Positions 52,185-61,316 of a stretch of 64,000 nt of DNA are shown piece by piece; positions within the stretch are counted from its first letter, which is position 1; the number at the start of each line of letters is the position of its first letter. The notes under the pieces were generated by a model that saw only the letters and a program-made list of their open reading frames with translations, did no database searches and was not told the origin of the DNA. The stretch covers positions 26,615 to 90,614 of the forward strand of contig CABYPW010000009.1 of the NCBI GenBank assembly GCA_902520885.1. The letters run 5' to 3'. This DNA comes from an uncultured SAR116 cluster alpha proteobacterium. Its GTDB lineage: Bacteria > Pseudomonadota > Alphaproteobacteria > Puniceispirillales > Puniceispirillaceae. A program made the position numbers and the translations under genes.

Positions 52185-52973
52185 ATGGATTTAGGTCTAA
52201 AAAATAAAAATGCTGCTATAACTGGCGCTAGCCAAGGCATAGGAGAAGCTATTGCTCATGCATTGGCTAATGAAGGTTCTAATGTCGCAATATGTGCAAG
52301 GAACAAAGAAAGACTCGATCAGACGGTCTCAGAACTAAAAGCTAAAGGAGTTAAAGCTGTAGGTGTTATTGCGGATTTATCCTCGGAGGAGGGCTGTCAG
52401 CTATTTATTGAAGAGGCTATAAAAGAGCTTGGAAGTTTGCAAATTTTAGTTAATAACGTTGGCGGTATGATACCAGGTACACTAGCAACTATGGGTGAAG
52501 ATACATGGGCTAGGGCAATAAACGTGAATCTTATGGCAGCAGTATATACAACAAAACATGCCGCTGAACATTTAAAAAACAATGATTGGGCAAGGATACT
52601 CAACGTAACAGGATTTTCTGGTACACAACTTTTGCCGGGGGCATTATCTACTACTATTCCAAATGCTGGCCTCATAGGTTTTAACAAATTAATGGCGAAC
52701 GAATTAGGCTCCAGTAATATTACGGTGAATAATATTTGCCCTGGCATGATAAACACAGAATCTTGGGGGCCTAGAGGTGAGGTAATGGCTAAAGTCAGAA
52801 ATACTACTTCAGAAGAATTACGCAAAGGGTTTGCTTCTCAGACAATGCTTGGAAGATGGGCAGAACCTAGTGAAGTTGGCGATTTAGCAGCTTTCATGGT
52901 GTCGGAGAGAAATTCATATATGACGGGAACAACTGTGGAAATCTGTGGTGGCATTACGAAATATATAAGTTAA
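52185..52973 (+). CDS. SDR-family protein without the YxxxK active site
   Basis: A 262-residue SDR with an intact cofactor motif TGASQGIGEAIA (residues 13-24), NNVGG and PGMINTES. The catalytic region reads NVTGFSG...TTIPNAGLIGFNKLMANELG: where YxxxK is expected the residues are T156 and N160, and the serine position is threonine (T142). Similar 'NAxLI..TKxLA' SDRs exist and may be non-catalytic or use another residue. ATG 52185 follows GGAG at 52172; an in-frame TTG upstream adds six residues. The CaiB pseudogene follows. Confidence 0.87.
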   Translation: MDLGLKNKNAAITGASQGIGEAIAHALANEGSNVAICARNKERLDQTVSELKAKGVKAVGVIADLSSEEGCQLFIEEAIKELGSLQILVNNVGGMIPGTLATMGEDTWARAINVNLMAAVYTTKHAAEHLKNNDWARILNVTGFSGTQLLPGALSTTIPNAGLIGFNKLMANELGSSNITVNNICPGMINTESWGPRGEVMAKVRNTTSEELRKGFASQTMLGRWAEPSEVGDLAAFMVSERNSYMTGTTVEICGGITKYIS

Positions 52974-52994
52974 ACTAAAATATTGATTTTAACA

Positions 52995-53545
52995 AAAACT
53001 GGAAGATAAAAAAATCGTAGAAACTACGGTTAAGCTTGCTGATGTTTTTATACAAAATCTCATGCTGGGTGTTTTTGACAGATTAGTTGCTTATTTTCAG
53101 AAGATGCAAAGATTAAATCCTCCTTTAATTGGATGTAATATTGGTGGTTATGGTTCAACAGGGAAATTTGTGAATGTAGAAGCTTATGATTTACTCATTC
53201 AAGCAGAAACAGGACTCACTTCCATTACAGGAACTGAATCAAAATCAGGCAGGGTAGGTGTTTCAGCATAGGACATTGCAACTGGGATGACTGCATATCA
53301 GTGTATCTTGCAAGCGTTATATGCTCGGTTTAAAACAAATCAGGGACGTCAAATTCAAGTCTCACTATATCGAATAGATTGGATGATTTACTTATTCATT
53401 CTCAGACGGATTTTATTACGGTCAGTTTAGGAGGAAAAGAATATAATCTTTTTTCACCTTGTGGTATTATTCAAGGGCAAAAATATTTATTGGGTGAAGT
53501 CTCAGAACTAGACCAGCATGAGACCAAAATTAGAAGAGAATTCAA
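52995..53545 (+). pseudogene. Decayed CaiB/BaiF-type CoA-transferase
   Basis: Pieces of a class III CoA-transferase lie in two frames. The first gives KLADVFIQNLMLGVFDRLV, NPPLIGCNIGGYGSTGKF, YDLLIQAETGLTSITG and GVSA, then a TAG, then DIATGMTAYQCILQALYARFKTNQGRQIQVSLY in the same frame; a shift follows and homology fades. The intact relative at 62125-63321 shows the same blocks (VVVENFRPDVKYKLG, ASISGFGQEGP, DLSAGLFAAQGILLALYERMSSG). The N-terminal catalytic part and the C-terminus are missing. It probably once formed a unit with the preceding SDR. Confidence 0.8.
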
Positions 53546-53571
53546 TATTACGAAATCAGAGGGATATTAAA

Positions 53572-54153
53572 ATGGACTTGGCTGAATTAAAAAAACAGCT
53601 TTTTGTGGAAGCTAGGACTCACCGTAGTTTTTCTAGCAAAGGTGTTGATGACACTGTATTACATGAAATTTACGAACTTGCAAAATTTGGGCCTACTGCA
53701 AATAATTATTGTCCGATGCGCCTTACTTTTGTTAAATCTCAAAAAGCCAAGGAAAAGTTAATTGAAACAGCGAGTGAGGGTAATCGGCCTAAAATTGCCT
53801 CTGCGCCTGTAACTATAATTATAGCTTATGATGTTGATTACCATAAGCACATTTCTTTATTAGCACCGCGTGCAGATGTATCTAAAATAGCAGCACAAAC
53901 AGAATTAGAACGCGATAAATTTGCCAGAGAGTTATCATGGTTGCAGGCCGGTTACATTTTAATTGCAGCCCGTTTACTTGGGTTAGATTGTGGACCTATG
54001 AACGGTTTTAATAAAAATCTTGCGGATGAGGCATTCTATTCGGGTACTAGCTGGAGGTCTAATATGCTTATTAATCTTGGTTATGGGGATTATGAGGAAA
54101 TGCGTCCGAGAGCACCTCGAATAGACTTTGTAAATGCATGTCAAATATTATAA
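53572..54153 (+). CDS. RutE-like nitroreductase-fold oxidoreductase
   Basis: A 193-residue FMN-dependent nitroreductase-family protein. THRSFSSKGVDD at the N-terminus, GPTANNYCPMRLTFVKS, ASAPVTIIIAYDVDYHKH, SWLQAGYILIAARLLGLDCGPMNGF (key part LLGLDCGPMNGF) and SNMLINLGYGD match malonic-semialdehyde reductase RutE and its HadB relatives. It may reduce malonic semialdehyde to 3-hydroxypropionate. That would fit the malonyl-CoA decarboxylase further along, but the rest of the rut pathway is absent here. ATG 53572 is chosen over an upstream one at 53518 that adds 18 residues. Confidence 0.85.
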   Translation: MDLAELKKQLFVEARTHRSFSSKGVDDTVLHEIYELAKFGPTANNYCPMRLTFVKSQKAKEKLIETASEGNRPKIASAPVTIIIAYDVDYHKHISLLAPRADVSKIAAQTELERDKFARELSWLQAGYILIAARLLGLDCGPMNGFNKNLADEAFYSGTSWRSNMLINLGYGDYEEMRPRAPRIDFVNACQIL

Positions 54154-54233
54154 TGATTTCAAGCGCTTGCGTGTTTCACAAAAAAATCAAAATTTTTAAA
54201 TGTTTTAAAAGACCTTTTTAAGGAAAAGATAAT

Positions 54234-54680
54234 ATGGAACTAAGTGATGAGATCATAATCCCTGGAAATCGTACAGAGGTATTTGCAAAACTAATAGACC
54301 CAACGATTTTAAAAATATGCATACCTGGATGTGAAGAATTAATAATGACAGAAGAGAATAAGTATAGTGCCAAAGTTCTTCTGAAGATTGGTCCTATTAA
54401 GGCAAAATTTAGTGGTTCTGTTGAACTGGATACAATAAATGCGCCGGCTAGATTGACTCTTAATGGTGCCGGTGAAGGCGGTGTAGCTGGTTTTGCAAAA
54501 GGAGGAGCAGAGGTTGAGTTGCTTGATGACGGTGAAAAAACGATTCTAAAATATCTTGCTAAGGCAGAGACTGGAGGTAAGATAGCTCAGCTCGGAAGTA
54601 GACTTATTACAAGTACAGCTCGTAAATTGGCAAAAGCTTTTTTTCAGTCGTTTGAGGAAATTATGAATGAGAATAATTAA
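54234..54680 (+). CDS. CoxG-like SRPBCC protein
   Basis: A 148-residue START/SRPBCC-fold protein of the CO dehydrogenase subunit G (CoxG) group. It has the typical 'IPGNRTEVFAKLIDP.ILKICIPGCEEL' opening (key parts GNRTEVF, CIPGCEEL), KIGPIKAKFSGSVEL and GAGEGGVAGFAKGGAEV. CoxG proteins bind molybdo-hydroxylases or quinones at the membrane in other bacteria. No cox genes are in the window, so its partner is elsewhere or the protein has another lipid-binding role. AAGGAAAAG precedes the ATG. Confidence 0.87.
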   Translation: MELSDEIIIPGNRTEVFAKLIDPTILKICIPGCEELIMTEENKYSAKVLLKIGPIKAKFSGSVELDTINAPARLTLNGAGEGGVAGFAKGGAEVELLDDGEKTILKYLAKAETGGKIAQLGSRLITSTARKLAKAFFQSFEEIMNENN

Positions 54681-54719
54681 GGCTAGAGGTAAAATCATTA
54701 AGTAACCTATCCGTTAAGA

Positions 54720-55898
54720 CTAGTTAAAAGCTTGGATACCAGTCTGTGCCCTCCCCAAGATTAGTGTATGAATGTCTGACGTGCCCTCATAAGTATTGAC
54801 TGTCTCAAGGTTTGCAAGATGTCGCATTACTTGATAATCCTGATGAATACCATTAGCTCCATGCATATCACGAGATGCACGGGCAATTGTCAACGCTTTT
54901 TCACAATTATTTCGTTTTAATAAAGATATCATTTCAGGCGTTGCATTTTGACTATCCATTAATTGACCTAGCCTTAAGCATGCTTGAAGTCCTAGGGTTA
55001 TTTCCATTTGCATATCGACAAGTTTTTTCTGATAAAGTTGAGTTGCTGCAAGTGGGCGTGAAAACTGATGCCTTTGCATTCCATATTCATAACTTCTGAA
55101 CCAGCAATCTTCCGCTGCTCCCATAACCCCCCAGCATATTCCGTATCGCGCCAGGTTTAAGCATGAAAAAGGACCTTTAAGGCCAACTACGTTAGGTAAG
55201 ATTGAAGTTTTCTTTACATCAACATTACTTAGATAAATGGACCCTGTATCAACTGACTGCATGGACAATTTCCCATCAATTTTGTTTGTTTGGAGTCCTT
55301 TCGTCCCACGCTCAATTATGAATCCTCGAATTTTGCCATTATCCTCCTCTGATTTGGCCCAGATAATAAATATATCAGCAATCGACGCGTTAGATATCCA
55401 AGTTTTAGAGCCATTTATACGGTATCCATCAGCTGTTTTAATAGCTGTAGTCCTCATTCCAGCAGGATCGGAACCTGCCTCAGGTTCTGTCAAACCAAAA
55501 CAACCAATTAGCTCGCCTGACCCTAATTTTTTAAGATAGGTTTGTTTCTGCAAGTTTGAACCAAATTTGAAGATTGGATACATTACCAAGGAAGATTGAA
55601 CTGAAAGAATTGATCTAAACCCAGAATCAATTCGCTCAATCTCTCGGGCAATTAGCCCGTATGACGTGTGGGAAGCGTTAGATCCTCCAAATTCATGTGG
55701 CAAGGTCACACCGAACAATCCAGCCTGTCCAATTAGTTGATATCCTTTCCTACCAATCCCACCACTATTAAGGGCAGCTTGAAGCCGTGACGATAATTCT
55801 TTTAATGCAAACTGAGCTGCAGATTGTTGAACTAATTTTTCTTCTTCATTTAGCTGTTCGGATAATAAAAAAGGGTCCTTCCAATTAAAGTTATTCAT
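54720..55898 (-). CDS. gcdH: Glutaryl-CoA dehydrogenase-like acyl-CoA dehydrogenase
   Basis: A 392-residue flavoenzyme. Signature parts are FGLTEPEAGSDPAGMRT, SNASIADIFIIWAKS and the C-terminal VNTYEGTSDIHTLILGRAQTGIQAF (key parts TYEGT with the catalytic Glu, ILGRAQTGIQ), which is the glutaryl-CoA dehydrogenase pattern. It oxidises and decarboxylates glutaryl-CoA to crotonyl-CoA in lysine or tryptophan breakdown. The ATG at 55898 is preferred to the longer frame starting at 55925 because NWKDPF is the usual N-terminus. It converges on the CoxG-like gene. Confidence 0.88.
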   Translation of the reverse strand: MNNFNWKDPFLLSEQLNEEEKLVQQSAAQFALKELSSRLQAALNSGGIGRKGYQLIGQAGLFGVTLPHEFGGSNASHTSYGLIAREIERIDSGFRSILSVQSSLVMYPIFKFGSNLQKQTYLKKLGSGELIGCFGLTEPEAGSDPAGMRTTAIKTADGYRINGSKTWISNASIADIFIIWAKSEEDNGKIRGFIIERGTKGLQTNKIDGKLSMQSVDTGSIYLSNVDVKKTSILPNVVGLKGPFSCLNLARYGICWGVMGAAEDCWFRSYEYGMQRHQFSRPLAATQLYQKKLVDMQMEITLGLQACLRLGQLMDSQNATPEMISLLKRNNCEKALTIARASRDMHGANGIHQDYQVMRHLANLETVNTYEGTSDIHTLILGRAQTGIQAFN

Positions 55899-56027
55899 AA
55901 ATTTAGATCTTTCGAAATGGTACAAAAATAAAATGCTTAGTTGTTATTTAAATAGATAAGTTATTTCTACTATAAAAACAATTATGGTATCTTTTTAAAC
56001 TATATAGGTGAGTAGAGGAGGGTAAGT

Positions 56028-57104
56028 ATGCGGATTATATTGTTCTTAGCTATCTTAATGTTGTCAAATAATTCTCATGCTCACGAGATATCAACATGCA
56101 TGTGTGATGAGGCGTGTTACACAGACGAAGTGTCGAATCTTGCATGCACTTCGAAATCAGCCTCCTTTACTTCTCATGGGCTACCTGATGAGACCCATAG
56201 TAAGATGGTAGGAATTATTGCTACAAATCAGCAATTTCCTCGAGTGCATCAATATGAATATAAAATCACAAGAACGCCAAAAAAAGCAAATCAGCCTACA
56301 TTAACAGATACTGGTGCAATAGGTGTTGCTGTGAATGGGGTGCCAATTTTTGACCCGTTTACACAAGGGCCAGTAAATCCTAAAACAGGCAAAAGACCAA
56401 ATACACTTTATCAAGGAGAACTAGACAATTGTGGAGGTCATGCTGGAAGAGGAGATGATTATCATTATCACATTTCTCCTATATGTCTAATTGAAGAGTT
56501 AGGTGAAATATATATAGAGAAGATGAAACGCCCCATTGGGTATGCTATGGATGGATATCCAATTCATGCGCTAGGTTGGTTTGATAAAGCGAATGATGTC
56601 GAAGATGAGTTAGACGATTGTCGAGGCATGATGGATGAAAATGGTAATTATTTTTATAATGTTAAGAATGAAGAAAGCTGGGAAGTAGCCAATTGTCTTA
56701 CAGGTGAACCACAAAAATTTTCAAAGGATAAATGGATACACAGGCAAGACAAATTTGGAAATAAATATGTAGGAATACCATTAAAATTCAAAGTCCAAGA
56801 ATATTCACAAACTGACCACAAACTTGATATATGCTATGTAATGACAGGCATTCTAGAAAAAGAGCAAATATTGTTAACGGATGGTACAACTAAACAGTTA
56901 AAAAATGAGACTGGTTCAATATTCTATTGTAATTCTCATTGCTACGGTATTTTTTTTGAAGTGCAAAAAGATCCATCTATACGGGGACGCGCAGTATTAT
57001 ATGACCAAATCTTAGATGGTTGTCCTGTCACATTCGATAATTCAAATCCTTTTGACATCCCTGCCTATAAAGGACCAAAGAGGCGGGTAAGCAAGAAAAA
57101 TTAA
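56028..57104 (+). CDS. Exported YHYH-domain protein
   Basis: A 358-residue protein with an N-terminal signal peptide (about 18 residues, ending SHAHE) and many cysteines (CMCDEACYTDE near the mature start). The YHYH motif sits in GRGDDYHYHISPIC, followed by GYAMDGYPIHALGW. YHYH proteins are periplasmic or secreted; their role is not established. The paired cysteines suggest a disulfide-bonded extracytoplasmic protein. GGAGGG lies 6 nt before the ATG. There is no operon partner. Confidence 0.85.
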   Translation: MRIILFLAILMLSNNSHAHEISTCMCDEACYTDEVSNLACTSKSASFTSHGLPDETHSKMVGIIATNQQFPRVHQYEYKITRTPKKANQPTLTDTGAIGVAVNGVPIFDPFTQGPVNPKTGKRPNTLYQGELDNCGGHAGRGDDYHYHISPICLIEELGEIYIEKMKRPIGYAMDGYPIHALGWFDKANDVEDELDDCRGMMDENGNYFYNVKNEESWEVANCLTGEPQKFSKDKWIHRQDKFGNKYVGIPLKFKVQEYSQTDHKLDICYVMTGILEKEQILLTDGTTKQLKNETGSIFYCNSHCYGIFFEVQKDPSIRGRAVLYDQILDGCPVTFDNSNPFDIPAYKGPKRRVSKKN

Positions 57105-57303
57105 TTGTGATTTTATAGATGTAATACAAGGAATCATTCAAAAAATTACTCGAATTTCTCATGGTGGAAGCCAATTATCTAATTTGCGACCTTTTATATA
57201 AAATATAGTCGGAAGCTAGATGCTTTAAGCATTTTTGCTAGATTAATTCTGTCAAATGTTAAAGTGTGAAATAAATTTTTTGATAGTAGACTAGTGAGGT
57301 TTT

Positions 57304-58410
57304 ATGATTACGATTTCTCCATCAGCTCGCACCCTCCGCTCCCCATTTTATCAATCAACTGTTGAAGATGGTGTTGTCTCCTTTACTCTCTACAACTCAA
57401 TGTTTTTGCCAACTGGGTTTGGAGATCCTGAGGCAGAATACTGGCGTCTGAAAAATGGAGTTTCTATCTGGGACGTAGCTGTACAGCGACAAGTCCAATT
57501 GAAAGGCAGAAATGCTGAGAAACTAGCGCAAATATTGTGTCCCCGTGATATCTCGAAAATGCAAATAGGGCAGGGAAAATATATCCCATTATGTAATCAT
57601 TCAGGCATTCTCATCAATGACCCCGTTTTATTGAAAATAGATGAAGATTGCTTTTGGTTTTCAATCGCAGATAGTGATGTATGGTCATGGGCGCGCGCTA
57701 TTAATAATGAACGCCAACTTGATGTTGAAGTTAGTGAGCCAGACGCAGCCCCTTTAGCTATTCAAGGACCAAAGGCAGAGGATTTAGTCGCGGAAATATG
57801 TGGTAGTTGGGTAAGAGACCTTAAATATTTTTGGTTTAAACCTTTTAAAATTGATGGAATCCCTGTTCTCGTGGCCCGTTCCGGGTACTCTAAACAGGGT
57901 GGTTTTGAACTTTATTTGCTTAATAAAAATCTAGGAAAAAAATTATATAATCGTATAAAGGAGGTTGGCCAAAAATATGATATCGGTCCAGGCTGTCCGA
58001 ATTTGAGTGAGAGAGTTGAGAGCGGGCTTTTATCATTTGGCGGAGATACAGATCATTCAACGAACCCATTCGAAGTCAGATTAGGTGATTTTGTGGACCT
58101 ACATCTTGACGGGGATATAGTTGGGTTACCTGCTCTAAAGAAAATTCATGAGCAAGGACCGAAAAGACACCAATTAGGAGCAATATTTAATGATGCTAAT
58201 GTTTGTAGTCACCCAATATTTGAATGGATGTCAATATATCATCGGGGAGAGCCGGTAGGAAGTCTGACTAATCGCACATGGTCTTTTCAATTAGAAAAAA
58301 CTATTGGTTTTGCTCTAGTATCTAAAAAGGTGCAAGCAGGAGAGTCAGTATTAATTGAGACTGAACAAGGTATGAAAGAAGCAGAATTAGTAGACTTACC
58401 CTTTGTATGA
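57304..58410 (+). CDS. DmdA-like aminomethyltransferase-family demethylase
   Basis: A 368-residue GcvT-fold protein. It matches dimethylsulfoniopropionate demethylase DmdA in several blocks: YNSMFLPTGF near the N-terminus, WDVAVQRQVQLKG, LAIQGPKAEDLV, ARSGYSKQGGFELYL, GCPNLSERVESGLLSFGGD and NPFE. DmdA moves a methyl group from DMSP to tetrahydrofolate, the first step of marine DMSP demethylation. Related paralogues act on other methylated compounds, so 'DmdA-like' is the safer call. It is a single gene with no dmdBCD next to it, apart from a distant crotonase. Confidence 0.85.
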   Translation: MITISPSARTLRSPFYQSTVEDGVVSFTLYNSMFLPTGFGDPEAEYWRLKNGVSIWDVAVQRQVQLKGRNAEKLAQILCPRDISKMQIGQGKYIPLCNHSGILINDPVLLKIDEDCFWFSIADSDVWSWARAINNERQLDVEVSEPDAAPLAIQGPKAEDLVAEICGSWVRDLKYFWFKPFKIDGIPVLVARSGYSKQGGFELYLLNKNLGKKLYNRIKEVGQKYDIGPGCPNLSERVESGLLSFGGDTDHSTNPFEVRLGDFVDLHLDGDIVGLPALKKIHEQGPKRHQLGAIFNDANVCSHPIFEWMSIYHRGEPVGSLTNRTWSFQLEKTIGFALVSKKVQAGESVLIETEQGMKEAELVDLPFV

Positions 58411-58850
58411 GTTTTTTATCGTTATAAGTTAGCCAACTTAATTTTGGAAAATTAGATGAATTATAAGGAAAAAAAACCTATGGAGGCGAAGCACAATCGA
58501 CTTAAGTAGTGAAATTACCAGAAGATGCACTAAATACAAATTTAAGGGCAGATGGATATCCACCAACGCTCACGTGAACACTGTAAAACCCCTCTATGAA
58601 TATTAATTTTCAAATGAAATTAATATTCATAAAATTGAAGCACTCAATAGAACAAGTGCACACATGATATTTGCGTATAACCATAATGTAGATTGTTTCA
58701 TTTCAGACACACCATTTTCAAAAGCTAATTAAATAATGGAAATAATTATCTAGAATAGGGGTCTAATTCGGTCAGAAATATGGTTTAACTAAGAACATAA
58801 TAAAAGAGGGTTTTTTTAAAACTTATATTCATTAATATTAAATAGATTAT
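58411..58850. other. 440-bp non-coding stretch
   Basis: No open frame of convincing length on either strand. It contains the inverted repeat at 58597-58631 and AT-rich sequence. A 22-codon frame (VKLPEDALNTNLRADGYPP) near 58509 could be a fragment of a lost gene, but I cannot match it to a family. Confidence 0.6.
58597..58631. repeat. Inverted repeat, 14-bp arms
   Basis: ATGAATATTAATTT (58597-58610) is the exact reverse complement of AAATTAATATTCAT (58618-58631) with a 7-nt spacer. It lies in a 440-bp gene-free stretch about 190 bp past the DmdA-like gene. It is AT-only apart from the end pairs and has no T-run, so a protein-binding site or relic of a mobile element is as likely as a terminator. 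Confidence 0.6.
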
Positions 58851-59615
58851 CTATGGTTGCGCCTTTGCAATAAATGAACCATTTTTATAGGATTTCTTAC
58901 CATATTTAAAAACATTATTGTCACTAGTATAGGTCATTCCTCCCGCAGCTCGTAAAATAGCATCTCCGGCTGCCGTATCCCACTCCATTGTTGGTCCAAA
59001 ACGGGGATAAAAGTCTGCTTTTCCAGAGGCAACAAGACAGAATTTTAGAGACGAGCCTGCCCTTATGGTTTTTTTAACATCATGTGCAGAAAGCCAATTA
59101 TCTGTTTCAGTATCTCGATGGGAAGTACTAGCGACGGCAATACAATTTCCTGATTCTAATTTACGTGGTAGGAGCGGATGAAAACTTTCACCTATTAATT
59201 CAAAAGCGCCTTCATTTCGTGCTCCAACAAATAATTGATTTAAAGCTGGAGCGAAAATAATACCCATTTCAGGATCCCCATTTCTAACTAGTCCAATATT
59301 AACTGTAAAACTTCCAGAGCCATCTGCTTTTAAAAATTCTTTGGTTCCATCAAGAGGGTCAACTAAAAAAAAACTTTCTGGTGTTTTCATAGCATGACTT
59401 TGTGTATTTTCTTCAGAGACTATAGGCACATCATTTTTTAACCGCTTTAAGGCTGACAATAATATTTTCTCTGCTATTAAATCAGCCTTTGTAACAGGTG
59501 AGCCATCTTGCTTGACCTTAAATTCTGTCTGGTGATGATAAATTTTCATTATGGCTTTTCCAGCTAATTGAATATCTGGGATCAAGGATTTTGCAAGTTC
59601 TAAGTCTGAAGCCAT
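58851..59615 (-). CDS. cysQ: 3'(2'),5'-bisphosphate nucleotidase (CysQ, inositol monophosphatase family)
   Basis: A 254-residue Mg/Li-type phosphatase. Motifs are EENTQ (metal Glu), DPLDGTKEFLK (the DPxDGT metal site) and WDTAAGDAIL. The DGTKEF form and length are those of CysQ, which removes the 3' phosphate from PAP made in sulfate assimilation. The ATG at 59615 is preferred: AGGTGG lies about 9 nt before it. The longer in-frame extension to 59804 encodes hydrophobic sequence not seen in CysQ. Confidence 0.9.
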   Translation of the reverse strand: MASDLELAKSLIPDIQLAGKAIMKIYHHQTEFKVKQDGSPVTKADLIAEKILLSALKRLKNDVPIVSEENTQSHAMKTPESFFLVDPLDGTKEFLKADGSGSFTVNIGLVRNGDPEMGIIFAPALNQLFVGARNEGAFELIGESFHPLLPRKLESGNCIAVASTSHRDTETDNWLSAHDVKKTIRAGSSLKFCLVASGKADFYPRFGPTMEWDTAAGDAILRAAGGMTYTSDNNVFKYGKKSYKNGSFIAKAQP

Positions 59616-59936
59616 CTTGGTAAACCACCTTTCTTCTTCCAGATTTGCCAGGGAGAATTTAAACGATAAGCTAAATAAACGTAGTAAGGAAGTGCAAGCA
59701 AGATATGCAGTTATAAACCCCCAAAACTGATAGCTTGCACGTGATAGAAATATCCCCGTTAGTCTGCTAGTTACATTGGAAAAATAATAAAAACCAACAT
59801 CCATAGTTGCGCGTTCGAAATCGCTGAACGCTAAAATAAGATAAGAATCTAAATCGAGTTAATTGCAAAACAAACTCAAATATAAAAAGGCCAATTCTTC
59901 CCAATTCATTAATTACAATACGAACCATCTTTCACC
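59616..59936. other. Stretch between mcd and cysQ, possible small membrane ORF
   Basis: No confident gene. On the minus strand a 53-codon frame (59767-59928, starting MVRIVINELGRIGLFIFEF) begins 8 nt after the malonyl-CoA decarboxylase stop with AAGGTGA close by. A second hydrophobic frame (SYQFWGFITAYLAC) continues in the cysQ frame. Together they could be a frame-shifted membrane protein, or chance. Confidence 0.3.
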
Positions 59937-61217
59937 TTAGGGAGTATTGAAAAGTTTTTTTACTTCTTGTGATATCGCAATCTTTTGTTCCTTGGCGTAA
60001 GCTTCATGATTTTTTTCAACATTTGGGAGGTCATACCGATAATTTACCATCATTCCAAATGACTCAGATAGGCCTTTATTTGACAAATTTCCGGAAGGGT
60101 TAATCCGGTCTAAGAGAGCACCATTTCCTAGATGAAATCTAGCCACTGGATCATTAGGCTGTTTATCTTTTCTAGTAGAATCAAGAAAGTATCTCCCTGC
60201 TGCTTCAATTAATTCCTTTTTATTTTGCTCTGATGCTTCTGACCAGTCAATCAAGGCAAAATTTGAGAATGTATGTGGCTCTACTTTTTCAAGCCAAGTT
60301 GAAAAATATGGTAGAGGTGAGAGTGTAAGAAAGTTTTTCAAATTCGGGTATTCACTTTGTAATGATTGCGCTACTTGTTTGATCAGAAAATTACCAAAGG
60401 AAATTCCCGCAAGACCTTTCTGACAGTTTGAAATAGAATAAAAAATAGCACATGACGCATGGGTAGGGTCTAGCATCATTCTATCTGCCTCTAAAACAGC
60501 ATTTATTTGTCCAGGGATTTCACTAGTCAATGCAACCTCAACAAAAATGAGGGGTTCATCTTCCATTGAAGGATGAAAAAAAGCGAAACATCTTCGGTCA
60601 TCTGGCGCTAATCTAGAGCGCAAATCATCCCAGGAAGTGATCTCGTGTACCGCCTCATAAGCTATGATTTTTTCAAGAATATTTGCTGGTGTGCTCCAGT
60701 CAATTGGCCGTAACACCAGAAAGCTTGGGCTAAACCAGTTTCGTAAAAGTGCTTTGAAACTTACATCAAGTCGTGCAAGAGAAGAATCAGTGCTGATAAT
60801 TGATAGCAAGTCAGCTCTCATTTTTACTAGACGGACTGTTCCATGTGCTGTTGCATTTAACCGCCGAACTAACTCAGTCCAACCAGGCTCTACAGCGTTT
60901 GTTATATGGGTAAAGTTCTCCTCATCAGGGGATTTAGAGTAATTTTCTAGAGCTGAGCTAACCATTGATAAATTAATATCAAGTTCAGAGGCAATAGTAA
61001 GAAAAAGCTCTTGTTTTTTAGCTAAATCCATCTCATCAAATAATCGCAGGAACTGATCTGCATAGGCAATCGATGATACCTCACCCACGGCTGTCATTAC
61101 AGAAGTTATCATCTCTTTTGGATTATTACTCACCGAAACAGATGTCCTATTTGAAAGACCAAATCCCGCGCGTGATTTATTCATTATTGTTTCAATAAGT
61201 TCGTTAAAGAATTTCAT
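59937..61217 (-). CDS. Malonyl-CoA decarboxylase
   Basis: A 426-residue protein of the MCD family, converting malonyl-CoA to acetyl-CoA and CO2. An N-terminal helical domain (to about 150) precedes the GCN5-like catalytic part with FFHPSMEDEPLIFVEVAL, FYSISNCQKGLAGISFGNFLIKQV (key parts SISNCQKGL, GISFGNFLI) and LTLSPLPYFSTWL. The C-terminal 'ARFHLGNGALLDRIN' carries the conserved histidine. It is followed by cysQ and preceded, 99 bp away, by the crotonase gene. Confidence 0.93.
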   Translation of the reverse strand: MKFFNELIETIMNKSRAGFGLSNRTSVSVSNNPKEMITSVMTAVGEVSSIAYADQFLRLFDEMDLAKKQELFLTIASELDINLSMVSSALENYSKSPDEENFTHITNAVEPGWTELVRRLNATAHGTVRLVKMRADLLSIISTDSSLARLDVSFKALLRNWFSPSFLVLRPIDWSTPANILEKIIAYEAVHEITSWDDLRSRLAPDDRRCFAFFHPSMEDEPLIFVEVALTSEIPGQINAVLEADRMMLDPTHASCAIFYSISNCQKGLAGISFGNFLIKQVAQSLQSEYPNLKNFLTLSPLPYFSTWLEKVEPHTFSNFALIDWSEASEQNKKELIEAAGRYFLDSTRKDKQPNDPVARFHLGNGALLDRINPSGNLSNKGLSESFGMMVNYRYDLPNVEKNHEAYAKEQKIAISQEVKKLFNTP

Positions 61218-61316
61218 TTGTTCCTCGTTTTCAACAGGAAACCATCAAATTATGACAGTTTTATTCTTGTTTGTGATTTTGGACCATTAATAAGGGATAC
61301 TTTTTTGGTTTTACTA

